This document shows positions 38,232-48,046 of a DNA stretch of 64,000 nucleotides, in pieces. Positions within the stretch are counted from its first letter, which is position 1. Every line of letters starts with the position of its first letter. This DNA comes from Saprospiraceae bacterium (lineage in GTDB: Bacteria > Bacteroidota > Bacteroidia > Chitinophagales > Saprospiraceae). The notes beneath the pieces are model-generated. The model did no database searches. It was not told the DNA's origin and saw only the letters and a list, made by a program, of their open reading frames with translations. Made by a program: the position numbers and the translations under genes. Where the stretch lies: assembly GCA_020627785.1 (NCBI GenBank), contig JAHDGF010000017.1, positions 19,251 to 83,250 of the forward strand, given 5' to 3'.

Positions 38232-39056
38232 TTAGTCCACAGATAATTCCATCTCATATTGATTCACCGTATTTTTCAAACCATACTTTTTAATGGCATC
38301 AATTTTATCAGAGAGACGATCATCTACATTGATGATACGAGCACTTATAGATAAACTTTGTATGGCGGCAAAAAGGCGAGTCCAAGCATCAGGTGTATTC
38401 TTCAATATATCCATCTGGCCGATGGTCTTCGTATCATGCTTGAAAATAAAAAATGACTCAGGCTCCTCCTCATACATAACTTGGTAAAACACATAGTCGC
38501 CATCTTTGATTGTTTCACTTTGAAAATCCCAAGAATAAAATTGTTGGTCAGGTAAGGAATTCCAATTTACCTGATCTAGTGGGATTTCGCTTAAAGCAAA
38601 TGCAGGAGTAAATGGAAGTACAATTTCCCCACCATAACAATTATAATTCTTACAAACTTCAAACCCCACCCTTTGATAACTGCGAATGGCAGGTTCATTT
38701 ATCGTGATCACCTCTAATGTGCATTTCTGAATTCCCATTTGACGAAAGTCATCAAATGCTTGTTCATAAATTGAATTGACGATTCCTTGCCCCCTATAGT
38801 CAGGAATTACTCCAGTGCCTGTATTGAATGCCGTGTAACATCCGTTCCTCCGATCGACGGCATTGATAATAAAACCTACCAAGCGTCCTTGATCAAACAT
38901 CCCATAGCTAAGATCAAAGTTCACCTTTGAAGCTCGCCATCGTCGCTTATAGGATTCATAATCTGTGGGCATCTTGACGTAATAATTTTCAAAAGCGAGA
39001 AGCAAACAGTCAATGATTTCCTCAACTGAAGTTTGAGCTAGGTTGGAAACGATCAT
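38232..39056 (-). CDS. GNAT-family N-acetyltransferase, two-domain
   Basis: The protein has 274 residues. An N-terminal GNAT domain (about 1-145) has the acetyl-CoA loop in VIPDYRGQGIVNSIYEQAFDDF and EPAIRSYQRVGFEVCKNY. The C-terminal 130 residues are a second, more divergent half, possibly a degenerate GNAT copy. It likely acetylates a small molecule. It precedes the 37648 gene by 20 bp. Confidence 0.85.
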   Translation of the reverse strand: MIVSNLAQTSVEEIIDCLLLAFENYYVKMPTDYESYKRRWRASKVNFDLSYGMFDQGRLVGFIINAVDRRNGCYTAFNTGTGVIPDYRGQGIVNSIYEQAFDDFRQMGIQKCTLEVITINEPAIRSYQRVGFEVCKNYNCYGGEIVLPFTPAFALSEIPLDQVNWNSLPDQQFYSWDFQSETIKDGDYVFYQVMYEEEPESFFIFKHDTKTIGQMDILKNTPDAWTRLFAAIQSLSISARIINVDDRLSDKIDAIKKYGLKNTVNQYEMELSVD

Positions 39057-39102
39057 TATGTAATCGAAAATTTATTTAGAAAAAAAAATATCAAAGCAAA
39101 GT

Positions 39103-39480
39103 TTACATTTTTAATAAAACTACATCTTCGAGTTGACCTGCCCGATTCATTTGAAAGCTTAGAGTATCAGCATTAAGTTTTAATATTTTTACACTTTTTT
39201 CTGATAACCCATTTTCAACTGTTACTAAAGATTCATTTGCCAACCAATATTTTCCTTTTTCTTTCTCTGATCCATAATCAACGATGTAACTCCCATCCGC
39301 ATTAAAGCTCATATCCATTTGATTCGTGCGGGATTCATTCGTTGTTAAAATTTTCCAACTATCCACTTTCCATTCTCCATGTAATAAAGCAACATCATAA
39401 GGTGAGGTTGGTTGACATGCATACAGAGCAAGAAATAAAATTGTTGTAAAGAAGAATAGAACATTTGAATGATTTTTCAT
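39103..39480 (-). CDS. Small lipoprotein with lipocalin-like domain
   Basis: The protein has 125 residues. The lipobox is ALYAC (Cys22). The mature part begins LLHGEWKVDSWKI and has strands ending in SFQMNRAG; the GEWKVD start is the usual entry of lipocalin-like (DUF-type) small lipoproteins in Bacteroidota. Ligand and partner are unknown. It follows another lipoprotein gene by 80 bp and is probably independent. Confidence 0.7.
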   Translation of the reverse strand: MKNHSNVLFFFTTILFLALYACQPTSPYDVALLHGEWKVDSWKILTTNESRTNQMDMSFNADGSYIVDYGSEKEKGKYWLANESLVTVENGLSEKSVKILKLNADTLSFQMNRAGQLEDVVLLKM

Positions 39481-39560
39481 GTTTTCCGTTTTTTTTAGTT
39501 TTTTAAATGCCTAATATCCAAAACACTCTATTGCTTCAAAACATTGTTTAAGACGCAGAA

Positions 39561-40253
39561 TTATTTAATAGGTTTCCATATAGCTTCAGTTGGTTGCTCG
39601 CCTGTCGTCAATTCAAGTAAGGTAAAAAGGTATTCGTTTTCTTCTTGTCCACTTTCTTCCGCCATGGCCTGAAAAGCAGCGGTACCAGCGGTAAAGATGG
39701 AAGTTAGATCAACCTTCCATTTTGCATCCTCTTTATAAAAATGAAAATACATAGGAGCCACCATTCCATTAGCTACCAGTTGACCTTTACCAAAATCTTC
39801 ATCAATGGTAACCTCACCTAATTCATTGTTGGCCACACTGTTCTTTCCCACCATCCCCTCTTTAATGGAATAAATAAAAAGCTCTTTGCCATCAAAGTTC
39901 AATAAGTCCTTTTCCGATGTTCGATGTCGCACAGAAAGAATCATTAACTTATCTAAAATATTTTGCTGACAAATCAGTGTAGAATCAGCAGTTAGTGACT
40001 TAGCCAAAATATCAGAATAATAATTAATGGTACGCGAATCAACTTGGTCTGCTGCTACCTCTCCTTTGTCATTAAGTATGGCTGATTTATAAGCCGCAAA
40101 GCAATCCCTAATCTGCTGCTCATCTGAAGCAGCTTCTTCAGCTTGTGTAGACATCCTGACATCAGATTCGACTTTATTAGTAGAGTCAACCTTGGACTTT
40201 TGAACATCACAAGAAATTAGAAACACTAAAATTAAAATTGAGAAAATACGCAC
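39561..40253 (-). CDS. Lipoprotein of unknown function
   Basis: The protein has 230 residues. The start is a GTG (40253), because no ATG fits the signal sequence (MRIFSILILVFLISC, Cys15). The mature part is alpha/beta with QIRDCFAAYKSAILNDKGEVAA and later WKVDLTSIFTAGTAAF; the last part has a nuclear-transport-factor-2-like feel, but I am not sure. A TACATTTG element lies 31 bp upstream (40285-40292). Partner unknown. Confidence 0.7.
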   Translation of the reverse strand: MRIFSILILVFLISCDVQKSKVDSTNKVESDVRMSTQAEEAASDEQQIRDCFAAYKSAILNDKGEVAADQVDSRTINYYSDILAKSLTADSTLICQQNILDKLMILSVRHRTSEKDLLNFDGKELFIYSIKEGMVGKNSVANNELGEVTIDEDFGKGQLVANGMVAPMYFHFYKEDAKWKVDLTSIFTAGTAAFQAMAEESGQEENEYLFTLLELTTGEQPTEAIWKPIK

Positions 40254-40284
40254 TGACTAAAAGTTTAATTATTAAAGAATAGAG

Positions 40285-40292
40285 CAAATGTA
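40285..40292 (-). promoter_or_regulatory. Candidate -7 promoter element of the lipoprotein at 40253
   Basis: TACATTTG on the minus strand matches TAnnTTTG exactly, 31 bp upstream of the GTG start. No -33 TTG was found at standard spacing. Confidence 0.45.
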
Positions 40293-40482
40293 ATTTACAC
40301 AGAATATTTAGGTCTCATAAATAGTAAGGGTAAATTCAATAAATGGTCTGATGAAACTACCTTATTAATTTACAATAATGCATGGCAAACGAGAAAAATT
40401 TCAGATTCAGGAATTTCACATGCAACCATCTTATAGTTCAAGCCACGCTTTATTCATAGATGTGGTCACTTCAAATAACAAA

Positions 40483-41496
40483 ATGAAAAAAACATTAGCG
40501 CTTATAATTTTCGTAATTACCATAAATGCTTGTGGCTATGATTCCATCTTCAAGGGTGATGAATTAAACATGTAGTTCCCGAATCTTCCCATTCCAGGAG
40601 ATAATCGTCTTACAGAAGATGGTAAGCATTTGGGTAGAATGCTGTTTTACGAAACCAAGCTTTCAAGAACAAACAAGGTATCTTGCGCTTCATGCCATGC
40701 TCAAGAATTAGCCTTTTCTGACAATAATCGAGTATCATTTGGAGTCGATAGTCTGACTGGTAATCGACAAGCCATGGGCCTTTTTAATTTAGCTTACGCA
40801 AATAACGGTTTTTTCTGGGATGGCCGGACGGCTACACTTAGGGAATTAGCTCTTGAGCCAATCACCAATGAATTGAAATTAGATGAAACAATTGACAATG
40901 TTATTCTAAAGCTTTCCGAAGAACAAATCTACAAAGATCAATTCCATGCAGTGTTTGGTAACGAAGAAATCTCTGGAGAACGAATCGGTTTAGCCCTTGA
41001 GCAATTTCTCTTTTCTATGGTTTCCAACAACTCAAAATATGACAAATTTAAACGAGGGGAAATTGAATTAACAGAAAGAGAATTAAGAGGTGAGCAATTA
41101 TTCATAAATAATGATTGCACAGATTGCCACAATGGTTTCAATTTTGATGATGATGGACAACGATTTCTAAACAATGGATTAGACTCAGATGAAGAGTTCA
41201 TAGATTTAGGCAGAGAAGAAGCAACAGGTCTTAATATCCATAGGGCAAGATTTAAGGTGCCGAGTCTAAGAAATATTGCGGAAACCGCTCCCTACATGCA
41301 TGATGGACGCATTCAAACTTTAAGAGATGCCGTTGAACATTATAATTCTCAAGTTCAAGAAAGTATGACTTTAGCAGACCAGATTTTCAGTAGCCTTGAT
41401 CTTGATTCTACTCAAGTTGATGATTTAGTACTTTTTCTAGAAACACTCACAGATGAAGAATTCCTAATTAATCCAGAATTCTCTAACCCATTCTAA
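40483..41496 (+). pseudogene. Di-haem cytochrome c peroxidase (MauG/CcpA family) with in-frame TAG
   Basis: The gene starts at the ATG at 40483 with a lipoprotein signal (ending INAC, Cys17). A TAG at 40573-40575 interrupts it, but the frame then continues with the family sequence FPNLPIPGDNRLTEDGKHLGRMLFYET, CxxCH haem site 1 (Cys68, Cys71, His72; SCASCH), and site 2 (Cys212, Cys215, His216; CTDCH). Without the TAG, the protein would have 337 residues, the usual size for this family. Such enzymes reduce hydrogen peroxide using cytochrome electrons. A restart at the TTG at 40630 would have no signal peptide, so haem could not be attached. This is a recent nonsense mutation or a sequence error. 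It heads a three-gene operon. Confidence 0.8.
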
Positions 41497-41507
41497 ATAA
41501 ATATTGA

Positions 41508-42110
41508 ATGCATCTTCCAAAAACTAACTTCCTAATAATTACGTTCACCTGCATTTTGTTCTCATCACAGTTCCTAATTGGTCAAAATTTAAAACTCAAG
41601 GAGGAATCGATTTCATTAGATGAAGAAGAACCAAGTTACCGTTTGGGAATTCTAACCAACTGCATTCTAAAAAATCCAGGTATTAACCTAAACTATCAAA
41701 AACCAATTTCATATTCTATAAAGGAAGGAACAAAGAGAAATATTAAAACGCTGAGCATAAACACAAATCTTGGATTTTTCTGGGATCCTAAAACACATGT
41801 CGCTACCTACATAAACGCTGGAATCAACCGACGAAAAACAAATGCAAAAAATAGACAATGGCTACTAGCAATAAATCCAATTGGAGTCATGAGAACGTTT
41901 GTGCATGAAGCTTATGAGGTTAATGAAAGTTTAGAAGTCACCAGAAAAAGAATCGCGGGGAGATCGTACTATGCACCTGAAATAATATTCGGTACTGGAA
42001 AAATAAAAAATGATCGCACCAGGTTCTTCAACATTCATTTAATGATCCTTACAAAATCAAACCTAGGCATATTCCCTCTTATTCATTTTGAATTTGGATA
42101 TAAACTTTAA
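41508..42110 (+). CDS. Secreted or outer-membrane beta-barrel-like protein, unknown function
   Basis: The protein has 200 residues. A signal peptide (about 1-25, ending FLIGQ) precedes alternating strands (ILTNCILKNPGINLNYQKPISYS, FWDPKTHVATYINAGINRR, LGIFPLIHFEFGYKL). The ending in an alternate hydrophobic strand suits a small outer-membrane barrel. It lies 12 bp after the cytochrome c peroxidase gene and 9 bp before the alpha/beta hydrolase gene, so the three genes form an operon. Confidence 0.65.
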   Translation: MHLPKTNFLIITFTCILFSSQFLIGQNLKLKEESISLDEEEPSYRLGILTNCILKNPGINLNYQKPISYSIKEGTKRNIKTLSINTNLGFFWDPKTHVATYINAGINRRKTNAKNRQWLLAINPIGVMRTFVHEAYEVNESLEVTRKRIAGRSYYAPEIIFGTGKIKNDRTRFFNIHLMILTKSNLGIFPLIHFEFGYKL

Positions 42111-42119
42111 ATAAACAAC

Positions 42120-43157
42120 GTGAAAAATAAATTATTTCTTTTATCATTTTTTGCAGGATTGAGTTTTGCATTCTGATGCCAAAAAACTGGAGATCTTTCG
42201 CAATTAGATGATTCTTTTACTTTGATAAGAAACGGTGCAGAAATGCCAGCGTATGTTTATGGAAATGCGAGTAATAACATATTTATTCTAACCTTACATG
42301 GCGGCCCTGGTGGTAATAGCTTAAGGCTTAGAAATGGTCAATGGAATGAAACCTTAGAAGAAAAATACGCCATGGTCTATTGGGATCAAAGAGGTTCAGG
42401 AATGTCCCAAGGAAACCTAAATAAAGAAAACCTAAACTTTAGGGAAATGAAGGAAGACTTAAAGGCAATGACAGCACTTCTAAAACATAAATACGGAGAA
42501 GACATTACACTTTTCCTACTTGGACATAGCTGGGGAACCATGTTGGGTGGTGGATTTTTAGCAGAAGAAAACAACCAAGATAATTTCAATGGATGGATTA
42601 GTATTGCATCAATTTACGATTGGTGTAATACGATTAAAGATCTTGTCCCTGCTTATACGAAAATAGCAAGTGAACAAATTGAAGCAGGCAACAACACAGT
42701 TTATTGGAATGAAATATTAACCTTAGCCGCAGATACTGATACAACAAGATGTGATGATGTCCGTTTAAATAATGAAGGTCCAACTGCAACCTCTATCCTT
42801 GAATCTCAAGGAATCATTAATAATGCCCTCGGAGGTTTCAATGGTGATTTTTATTTAAATAATTTCATCACAACAACTTTTAATAAGGCCGGCACCAATG
42901 ATTTCCTTTTTAACGAATTCCCCTTTGATGACTATGATCTTTCAGAAAAATTATCAAAAATTAAAATTCCATCAACAGTCATCCATGGCAAATATGATTT
43001 GAATCTTGCATTGAGAACTGGTCAAACCTACTTTGAACTTTTAGGCTCTAAAAACAAAACTTTTTACACCTTCGATAAATCAGCGCATGTACCTTTTCAT
43101 TCAGAGACAGAAAGGACAGAAGAAATCCTCATAGAATTTATTGAAGCCAATAAATAA
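42120..43157 (+). pseudogene. Proline-iminopeptidase-like alpha/beta hydrolase with in-frame TGA in its lipoprotein signal
   Basis: A GTG at 42120 opens a lipoprotein-like signal (MKNKLFLLSFFAGLSFAF), then TGA at 42174-42176 and TGC, which would be the lipidation Cys20. The frame continues unbroken through LDDSFTLIRNGAEMPAYVYG to the end. The hydrolase has HGGPGG (oxyanion hole), nucleophile Ser137 in GHSWGTMLG, an Asp in HGKYDLN and a His in KSAHVPF. If the stop is real, translation could still restart at ATG 42222 and give a cytosolic 311-residue enzyme, so the status is uncertain. It is third in the operon behind the nonsense-bearing peroxidase. Confidence 0.7.
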
Positions 43158-43212
43158 AGTAAAAGAAATGAAGATTGTTTGATGCATTGATGCTGTTTTT
43201 AAAACCACTACA

Positions 43213-43233
43213 AATTATTTCTGACTGAAATAA
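43213..43233. terminator. Possible AT-rich terminator between convergent genes
   Basis: ATTATTTC (43213-43220) and GAAATAAT (43226-43233) form a perfect 8-bp stem with a 5-base loop, between the hydrolase and T9SS cargo genes. The stem is AT-rich and no clear T-run follows, so support is modest. Confidence 0.3.
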
Positions 43234-43237
43234 TAAT

Positions 43238-45829
43238 CTAATCTTCAATCAATGTAACATCCCCAGTCAAAAATCTAATACTACCATCAACTAGCTCTAC
43301 CTTCGCAGACCAGATATAAACACCAACCTTACTATCCTGCCCACTCAGCCGACCATTCCACTGATCAAGCGGTCCTCCATTCATACCACTCACACCTTCA
43401 AAAACTCTTCCTCCCCAACGGTCATAGACTTCGAAGCTGTGTATTCTTTCAATGACGCAACCAGGAAATAAGGTAAACTGATTATTACCATCGATTGAAT
43501 TGGGCTGAAATATATTTGGTGCATATAATATCCTAGATTCATCTAAGATGATGTCTACTGCCGCACTATCAAGACATTGAAATTCATTCTCTACCATTAG
43601 TTTGTAGTTGGGTTGCACCAATGGTTCAATTTGGGGATTAGGACAATCAATGCAATCAAGACCAACTTCTGGCTGCCATTGATAAGTTAGGTTAGAGCTG
43701 CCGATAATTGAGGGAGTAAGAATTAATGGATCACAAAAATCAGTAATAATTACCCGATCTAATTCCAAGGTAGGTGTAGGTAAGATTTCAATATCAATAC
43801 CAACTGTATCATAACAGGCACCATTAGAAGCAATCACTTGGTAAAGTCCTTGATCTTCAGGATTAAGATTAGTGATAATTAAATTCGAATCTATGCTTGA
43901 AAAATCAGCGGGGCCAGTCCAAAGCAAATTACTACTCGTATCTTCAGTTGAGGCAATTAGCTGCAAACTACTTCTCTCGCAATATTCAGATTCTTCATCG
44001 ACGGTCATATTGACCTCAGGTTTCACATCGATCTCTAAATATTTGATTTGTTCACAGTATCCATATTCTGCCGTAATTCGATATTCCCCAGAGCGATCTG
44101 TATCTGCTTCTTCAATAAACGGCTTAAATGATTCAGAACCAAAGCTTCGCGGACCAGACCATTTAACACCACCATCAGGTGAAACCGCACTAAAAAGTTC
44201 TAAAGTTTCTCCTTCACAGATGGGAGCATTGCTATCTACCTCCAAGCTTAATTGATCATGCGGGGCCTCCAACAAGATCGTCGTATCTTTCAAGGCCAAA
44301 CTACAATTATCACTCAATGACCTGAAGTGAAAAATTTGATAATCACCAGGCAATAATGAATCCACAACAAAGGAATTATTTTCATCTATGACACCACTCA
44401 AGGTCAACTCATCCCAGCCCACCTTATTACGTAACTTCACCTCAAATTCTTGATCTTCGAAAAACTGAGGAGAACTTACAACAATTCTCCCATCATTCGC
44501 ATCCAGACAATCGGACGGCGCAGTAATTTCCCAAGTGACATCCTCCAACCTTCTTGCTTGAACAAAAAACTTAGAAGCATCCCCTACCACACTTGGCGTC
44601 CCTAAATTATCAGATGCCATATCTCCACCAAATCTAGGTGGCAAATTTTTAAGAAAGGCTTGGTTAAAATTATCACCAACCATTGCATCAACGGACAATA
44701 CATCAATTCTAACCTCGACCTGACTCTTTGCTGGAATCGTCAGATTCGTAATCTCAAAATAATTAGCTCCGATGCCACCGTCCCCAGTAAAATTTCCAAT
44801 ATGGTCATCAGAAATTTCTTCGATAATCATTCCCTGCGGAAGCGTATCATAAAGACTTATATTTTCAACAGGATTAAAAGAACTGTTATTAATTGTAAGA
44901 ACAAAAGTCTTCCTCTCATTATTACAATACATCCCTTCTGTAGGAACCGAACTACTAAAAGTGAAGGCGTACGGACATGAACATCCATCACTTAATAGTG
45001 AACCTTGATTATAGGCTAATACTCTAGATACGTTTTCACTGAATGCACTCAATGAGTATAAATTTTTCTGTATTGGATTCAAACCAATCTCCTCCGTTCC
45101 ATACCCAAACAAACTAGACTGTGGCGAAAAAATCAAGGCGCCTAAATGTGAAATAGAATTTTGATCGACAGCTTGTATGGGCGTAATCATTCCTAGATTG
45201 GGTCCATTTAAATCCAGATTGATCTGGAGCAAGAAGCCATTCGATTCCAATGGCTCAAGTAACTCATGCTCGGTTCTTCCTTGATACGCCAAAGCAATGT
45301 TCGGATTATTAGGATCAACAGCAAAATCGTAGATCTGGGTCTGAAAGGGACCAACATTGGTTGAGGAAGGATCCCAGTATAAATCAATCTGTTGCAATAA
45401 GTTAAAATCATTAACCACATCAAAAACTAAAATCTGATTGAGAGATTGTTCATGCAGAAGATATAATCCTTCGGGGGTACAATCGCCAGCATAAGAAGTA
45501 AGCGTATCAACGAGTGGAACAGAACCTATTCGTTCAAAAGTATTATCCTTTTTCAACCGTACTATGGAATTGGAATTCTCTTCCACGCCATAAATGAAAT
45601 TATCTTTTGAATTAAAACCAAGCGCATCGAAACGACCATTTAAATAGCGAGATATTGGACTTAGAAAAGGGGCAGCAAAAGGAATGTAAATGGGACCCAT
45701 GATGGTTGTTGAAGTACCATCATTTGACCCGATCAGTAGTTGTCCATCACATGAAAAACGCTGAGCCCTAAGGTCTGTACTCATAAAGCACATAACAAAG
45801 ACTAACAATATGAACACTGGAGAATTCAT
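43238..45829 (-). CDS. T9SS type B sorting-domain secreted protein (gliding-motility-associated C-terminal)
   Basis: The protein has 863 residues. A signal peptide (about 1-22) is followed by a beta-propeller-like N-terminal half (about 25-290), a DUF11-type Ig-like repeat (about 300-400, FVLTINNSSFNPVENISLYDTLPQG), further Ig-like domains, and the C-terminal sorting domain (about 770-863, APNIFQPNSIDGNNQFTLFPG, FEVYDRWGGRVFEG, WNGRLSGQDSKVGVYIWS). This is the CHU_C / TIGR04131 type signal that directs export by type IX secretion and attachment or release at the surface. The repeated Ig-like domains suggest adhesion or polymer binding. It is transcribed alone. Confidence 0.9.
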   Translation of the reverse strand: MNSPVFILLVFVMCFMSTDLRAQRFSCDGQLLIGSNDGTSTTIMGPIYIPFAAPFLSPISRYLNGRFDALGFNSKDNFIYGVEENSNSIVRLKKDNTFERIGSVPLVDTLTSYAGDCTPEGLYLLHEQSLNQILVFDVVNDFNLLQQIDLYWDPSSTNVGPFQTQIYDFAVDPNNPNIALAYQGRTEHELLEPLESNGFLLQINLDLNGPNLGMITPIQAVDQNSISHLGALIFSPQSSLFGYGTEEIGLNPIQKNLYSLSAFSENVSRVLAYNQGSLLSDGCSCPYAFTFSSSVPTEGMYCNNERKTFVLTINNSSFNPVENISLYDTLPQGMIIEEISDDHIGNFTGDGGIGANYFEITNLTIPAKSQVEVRIDVLSVDAMVGDNFNQAFLKNLPPRFGGDMASDNLGTPSVVGDASKFFVQARRLEDVTWEITAPSDCLDANDGRIVVSSPQFFEDQEFEVKLRNKVGWDELTLSGVIDENNSFVVDSLLPGDYQIFHFRSLSDNCSLALKDTTILLEAPHDQLSLEVDSNAPICEGETLELFSAVSPDGGVKWSGPRSFGSESFKPFIEEADTDRSGEYRITAEYGYCEQIKYLEIDVKPEVNMTVDEESEYCERSSLQLIASTEDTSSNLLWTGPADFSSIDSNLIITNLNPEDQGLYQVIASNGACYDTVGIDIEILPTPTLELDRVIITDFCDPLILTPSIIGSSNLTYQWQPEVGLDCIDCPNPQIEPLVQPNYKLMVENEFQCLDSAAVDIILDESRILYAPNIFQPNSIDGNNQFTLFPGCVIERIHSFEVYDRWGGRVFEGVSGMNGGPLDQWNGRLSGQDSKVGVYIWSAKVELVDGSIRFLTGDVTLIED

Positions 45830-45919
45830 GTAAGTATGAAGTTAAGAAAATTACTCCGACTAATAAGATGATGTTTAGACACTTCGCCCACAATTCCAAA
45901 TCAATCCCGAAATATTCAT

Positions 45920-46594
45920 CTAGTATTTATCATAACTTATTTCTTTCAACTCAAAATCTCGGTTGTATTTAACAAACAGTTCATTTTGAGCTGTGTTATC
46001 CTTTTTGGGCAGTCGATAATTCAGACAGAGATGATTCTCAGAATCAACCAAAAAAATCCCAACCTGCGAGAGCTCAATTGCATCAAGTAAAATAACTTCA
46101 TTTTTATGAGATGATTGTTTTTGGTCAATTTCATAAAATTCATAATCCTCGTGCTTAAATTTTTCAAACTTGCTTACAATAAATTCATGTACAATCCCAT
46201 TTTTCTTAAAATTTCGCTTCAATGATTTTCGACTTTTTCGAACAATATCTTCCAACGCTTCCAAGCTAGGTTGATTCATGAGTAACAGAGACTTTTTATC
46301 TGCGTGTTTCGGATAGTTTAACTCCAGATAAAATTTTTGGTCGTCGATGGTCACACGTTTTTGCCACATGGTCGTGGGATCATCACTACAATCTACTAAT
46401 CCAAAATATTTTAAGTGGATCATAGTCGGTCCAGCTAAATTACTTTTGCTTGCGTTAAGATTAGTAACCCTATGACATCCAATAAAAGAGAGAAATATCA
46501 GAAGTGAGAAGATGGTACATTTATCTAAATTTAAGGCACACCAATCTTTGATTTTCGATATCAAAATTCTTTCTTTTAATTTTTCAAATGTCAA
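45920..46594 (-). CDS. Lipoprotein with an extended N-terminus, unknown function
   Basis: The frame encodes 224 residues. The lipobox FIGC (Cys40) is preceded by about 25 extra residues, which is unusual. The start is a TTG at 46594; a TTG at the eleventh codon would give a more normal signal and may be the true start. The mature part is alpha/beta with a repeated Lys/Glu-rich character (FKHEDYEFYEIDQKQSSHKNEV). I do not recognise a family. It is 91 bp upstream of the T9SS cargo in the same direction. Confidence 0.65.
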   Translation of the reverse strand: MTFEKLKERILISKIKDWCALNLDKCTIFSLLIFLSFIGCHRVTNLNASKSNLAGPTMIHLKYFGLVDCSDDPTTMWQKRVTIDDQKFYLELNYPKHADKKSLLLMNQPSLEALEDIVRKSRKSLKRNFKKNGIVHEFIVSKFEKFKHEDYEFYEIDQKQSSHKNEVILLDAIELSQVGIFLVDSENHLCLNYRLPKKDNTAQNELFVKYNRDFELKEISYDKY

Positions 46595-46728
46595 TGTAAA
46601 TATGCTTTTACATCAGAGAGGTTGGGTTTACTTAAAGATAGTCCATTGTCAACTAAAAAAAGATTTTAACTAAAATACCTCTTGACTAAAATCCATAATA
46701 CCCTTATCTTAAAGAGTAAACTAAAGTT

Positions 46729-46989
46729 ATGGGAGGAGGAGGATTTATATCGACGATGATTAAAATGAATCGTCAAAACAGGGCACTTCAAAAAGGAAGT
46801 AAATTTGGTTGGCGGATAATCGAAGAGGAAAAGGACTTACCATTAATCACCTACACAAAAGAGGAATTAAGACAGGCAAAGCTTGAGCGGGCTGAAAAAA
46901 TTGAGCAGCATGGCATGATTAATCGGATAATTGGATTATCCATTATTGGCTTTATACTACTAATATTATATTTCTTTTACATCTCATAA
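46729..46989 (+). CDS. Small single-helix membrane protein, unknown function
   Basis: The protein has 86 residues. It begins MGGGGFISTMIKMNRQNRA, has a charged coiled stretch (about 40-62) and one C-terminal membrane helix (about 65-84, IIGLSIIGFILLILYFFYI), so it is a tail-anchored-like inner membrane protein with its N-terminus in the cytoplasm. It stands alone between two minus-strand genes, with a 134-bp upstream region. No family recognised. Confidence 0.6.
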   Translation: MGGGGFISTMIKMNRQNRALQKGSKFGWRIIEEEKDLPLITYTKEELRQAKLERAEKIEQHGMINRIIGLSIIGFILLILYFFYIS

Positions 46990-47010
46990 TCTGCACGAGT
47001 CGATGTGAAA

Positions 47011-47388
47011 TCAAGCTCCTATAACAGCTGTGGCTTCTACTTCAATGAGGCAACCAAAGTGTAATTCACGAGTGGGGATAATGCTACGTACTGGTTTATG
47101 CTCGCCGAAGAAAATACCATATCTCTGATTAACTTTGTCCCACAACTCAATGTTAGAAATATAAACACGAACTTGTAAGATCTGAGATTTCCCACTACCA
47201 GCGGCATGAAGTATTTCTTCCACATTTTGCAAAGCAAGATCAGTTTGCTCTTCAATGGTTACAGGAATCTCTCGGGTCACCGGATTGATTGGTAATTGCC
47301 CTGAAAGATATAATAGTCCATTATGTTCGATGCATTGAGAATAGTGACCATTGGCTTTTGGCATATTGGAAGTGCGAATAATTTTCAT
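47011..47388 (-). CDS. RidA (YjgF/YER057c/UK114) family protein
   Basis: The protein has 125 residues, the usual length for a RidA subunit. The signatures are NGLLYLSGQLPINP, and PVRSIIPTRELHFGCLIEVEA, where the family Arg sits in the substrate pocket. RidA deaminates reactive imines such as 2-aminoacrylate, protecting PLP enzymes. The final Glu-containing VEIEA-type strand is present. It converges with the small membrane protein gene, leaving 21 bp between stops. Confidence 0.88.
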   Translation of the reverse strand: MKIIRTSNMPKANGHYSQCIEHNGLLYLSGQLPINPVTREIPVTIEEQTDLALQNVEEILHAAGSGKSQILQVRVYISNIELWDKVNQRYGIFFGEHKPVRSIIPTRELHFGCLIEVEATAVIGA

Positions 47389-47423
47389 ATTAAGATATTT
47401 AAAAGAAAGCAGGGTCTCAGAGA

Positions 47424-47954
47424 TTATTTTCTCATTCGCCCCCCTAATGTTACCCCAACACCTAGTGTCAGATAGTTAGGGAAATCTTCAGCAAAGGTAT
47501 GATTGTAAGCTGCATTGAATCTCAGAAGGCCAAACCTATATCCTATCCGAGGCGTAAAACCAAGTTCTGTTCCACCTACATCCACACCTGATTCTGTCGT
47601 CGCTTCATTATTAAACATCCCGATGCCTAAACCGACAAAAGCTCGTTTGTTTCGATTGTTTGAAAAGTAATATTCGCCTGTCAAAGAATAGGCTGTAGTA
47701 ACTCCAAGTCCTCGTACAGGCTCATCGAATAATGGAGTAAAAAATTGCCATTCATGTTTCACACCCAAAGAAAATTTATCATTGATGTGAAACCTAAGTT
47801 CGGTATCAAAAGTCAAGGTGTTTCCCAAATCATTATTCTCTGGATTCAAAAAAGAAAACCCAAACACTTGCCATTCAAAAGGTTTATAGCTTTGCGCAAA
47901 TGTATTCGAAACAAACAAGACACAAAGCATTATTGTAAAGACTAAATTTTTCAT
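47424..47954 (-). CDS. Outer-membrane beta-barrel protein
   Basis: The protein has 176 residues. A signal peptide (about 1-20, ending NTFAQ) is followed by about eight amphipathic strands (LTFDTELRFHINDKFSLGVKHEWQ, TAYSLTGEYYFSNN, FAFVGLGIGMF-type), similar to OmpX/PagP-size barrels of the OmpA-like superfamily. The last strand (LTLGVGVTLGGRM) fits a barrel closing strand, but the protein does not end in Phe. It lies 35 bp upstream of RidA in the same direction. Confidence 0.7.
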   Translation of the reverse strand: MKNLVFTIMLCVLFVSNTFAQSYKPFEWQVFGFSFLNPENNDLGNTLTFDTELRFHINDKFSLGVKHEWQFFTPLFDEPVRGLGVTTAYSLTGEYYFSNNRNKRAFVGLGIGMFNNEATTESGVDVGGTELGFTPRIGYRFGLLRFNAAYNHTFAEDFPNYLTLGVGVTLGGRMRK

Positions 47955-48046
47955 CGCAAGCTTGATTTAATATTATAAAATTTTAGACAACCTACATTTA
48001 CCATTTGAACCAGATTTGCCTTGAGCAAAATAATCATTCAAAGAAC

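Noticed and set aside
42174..42176. TGA as a selenocysteine codon in the alpha/beta hydrolase
   Set aside because: It lies in the signal peptide, not in a catalytic position, and no SECIS-like stem was seen after it.
43872..44255. 127-codon plus-strand frame inside the T9SS cargo gene
   Set aside because: Antisense to conserved Ig-like repeats; low-complexity composition explains the open frame.
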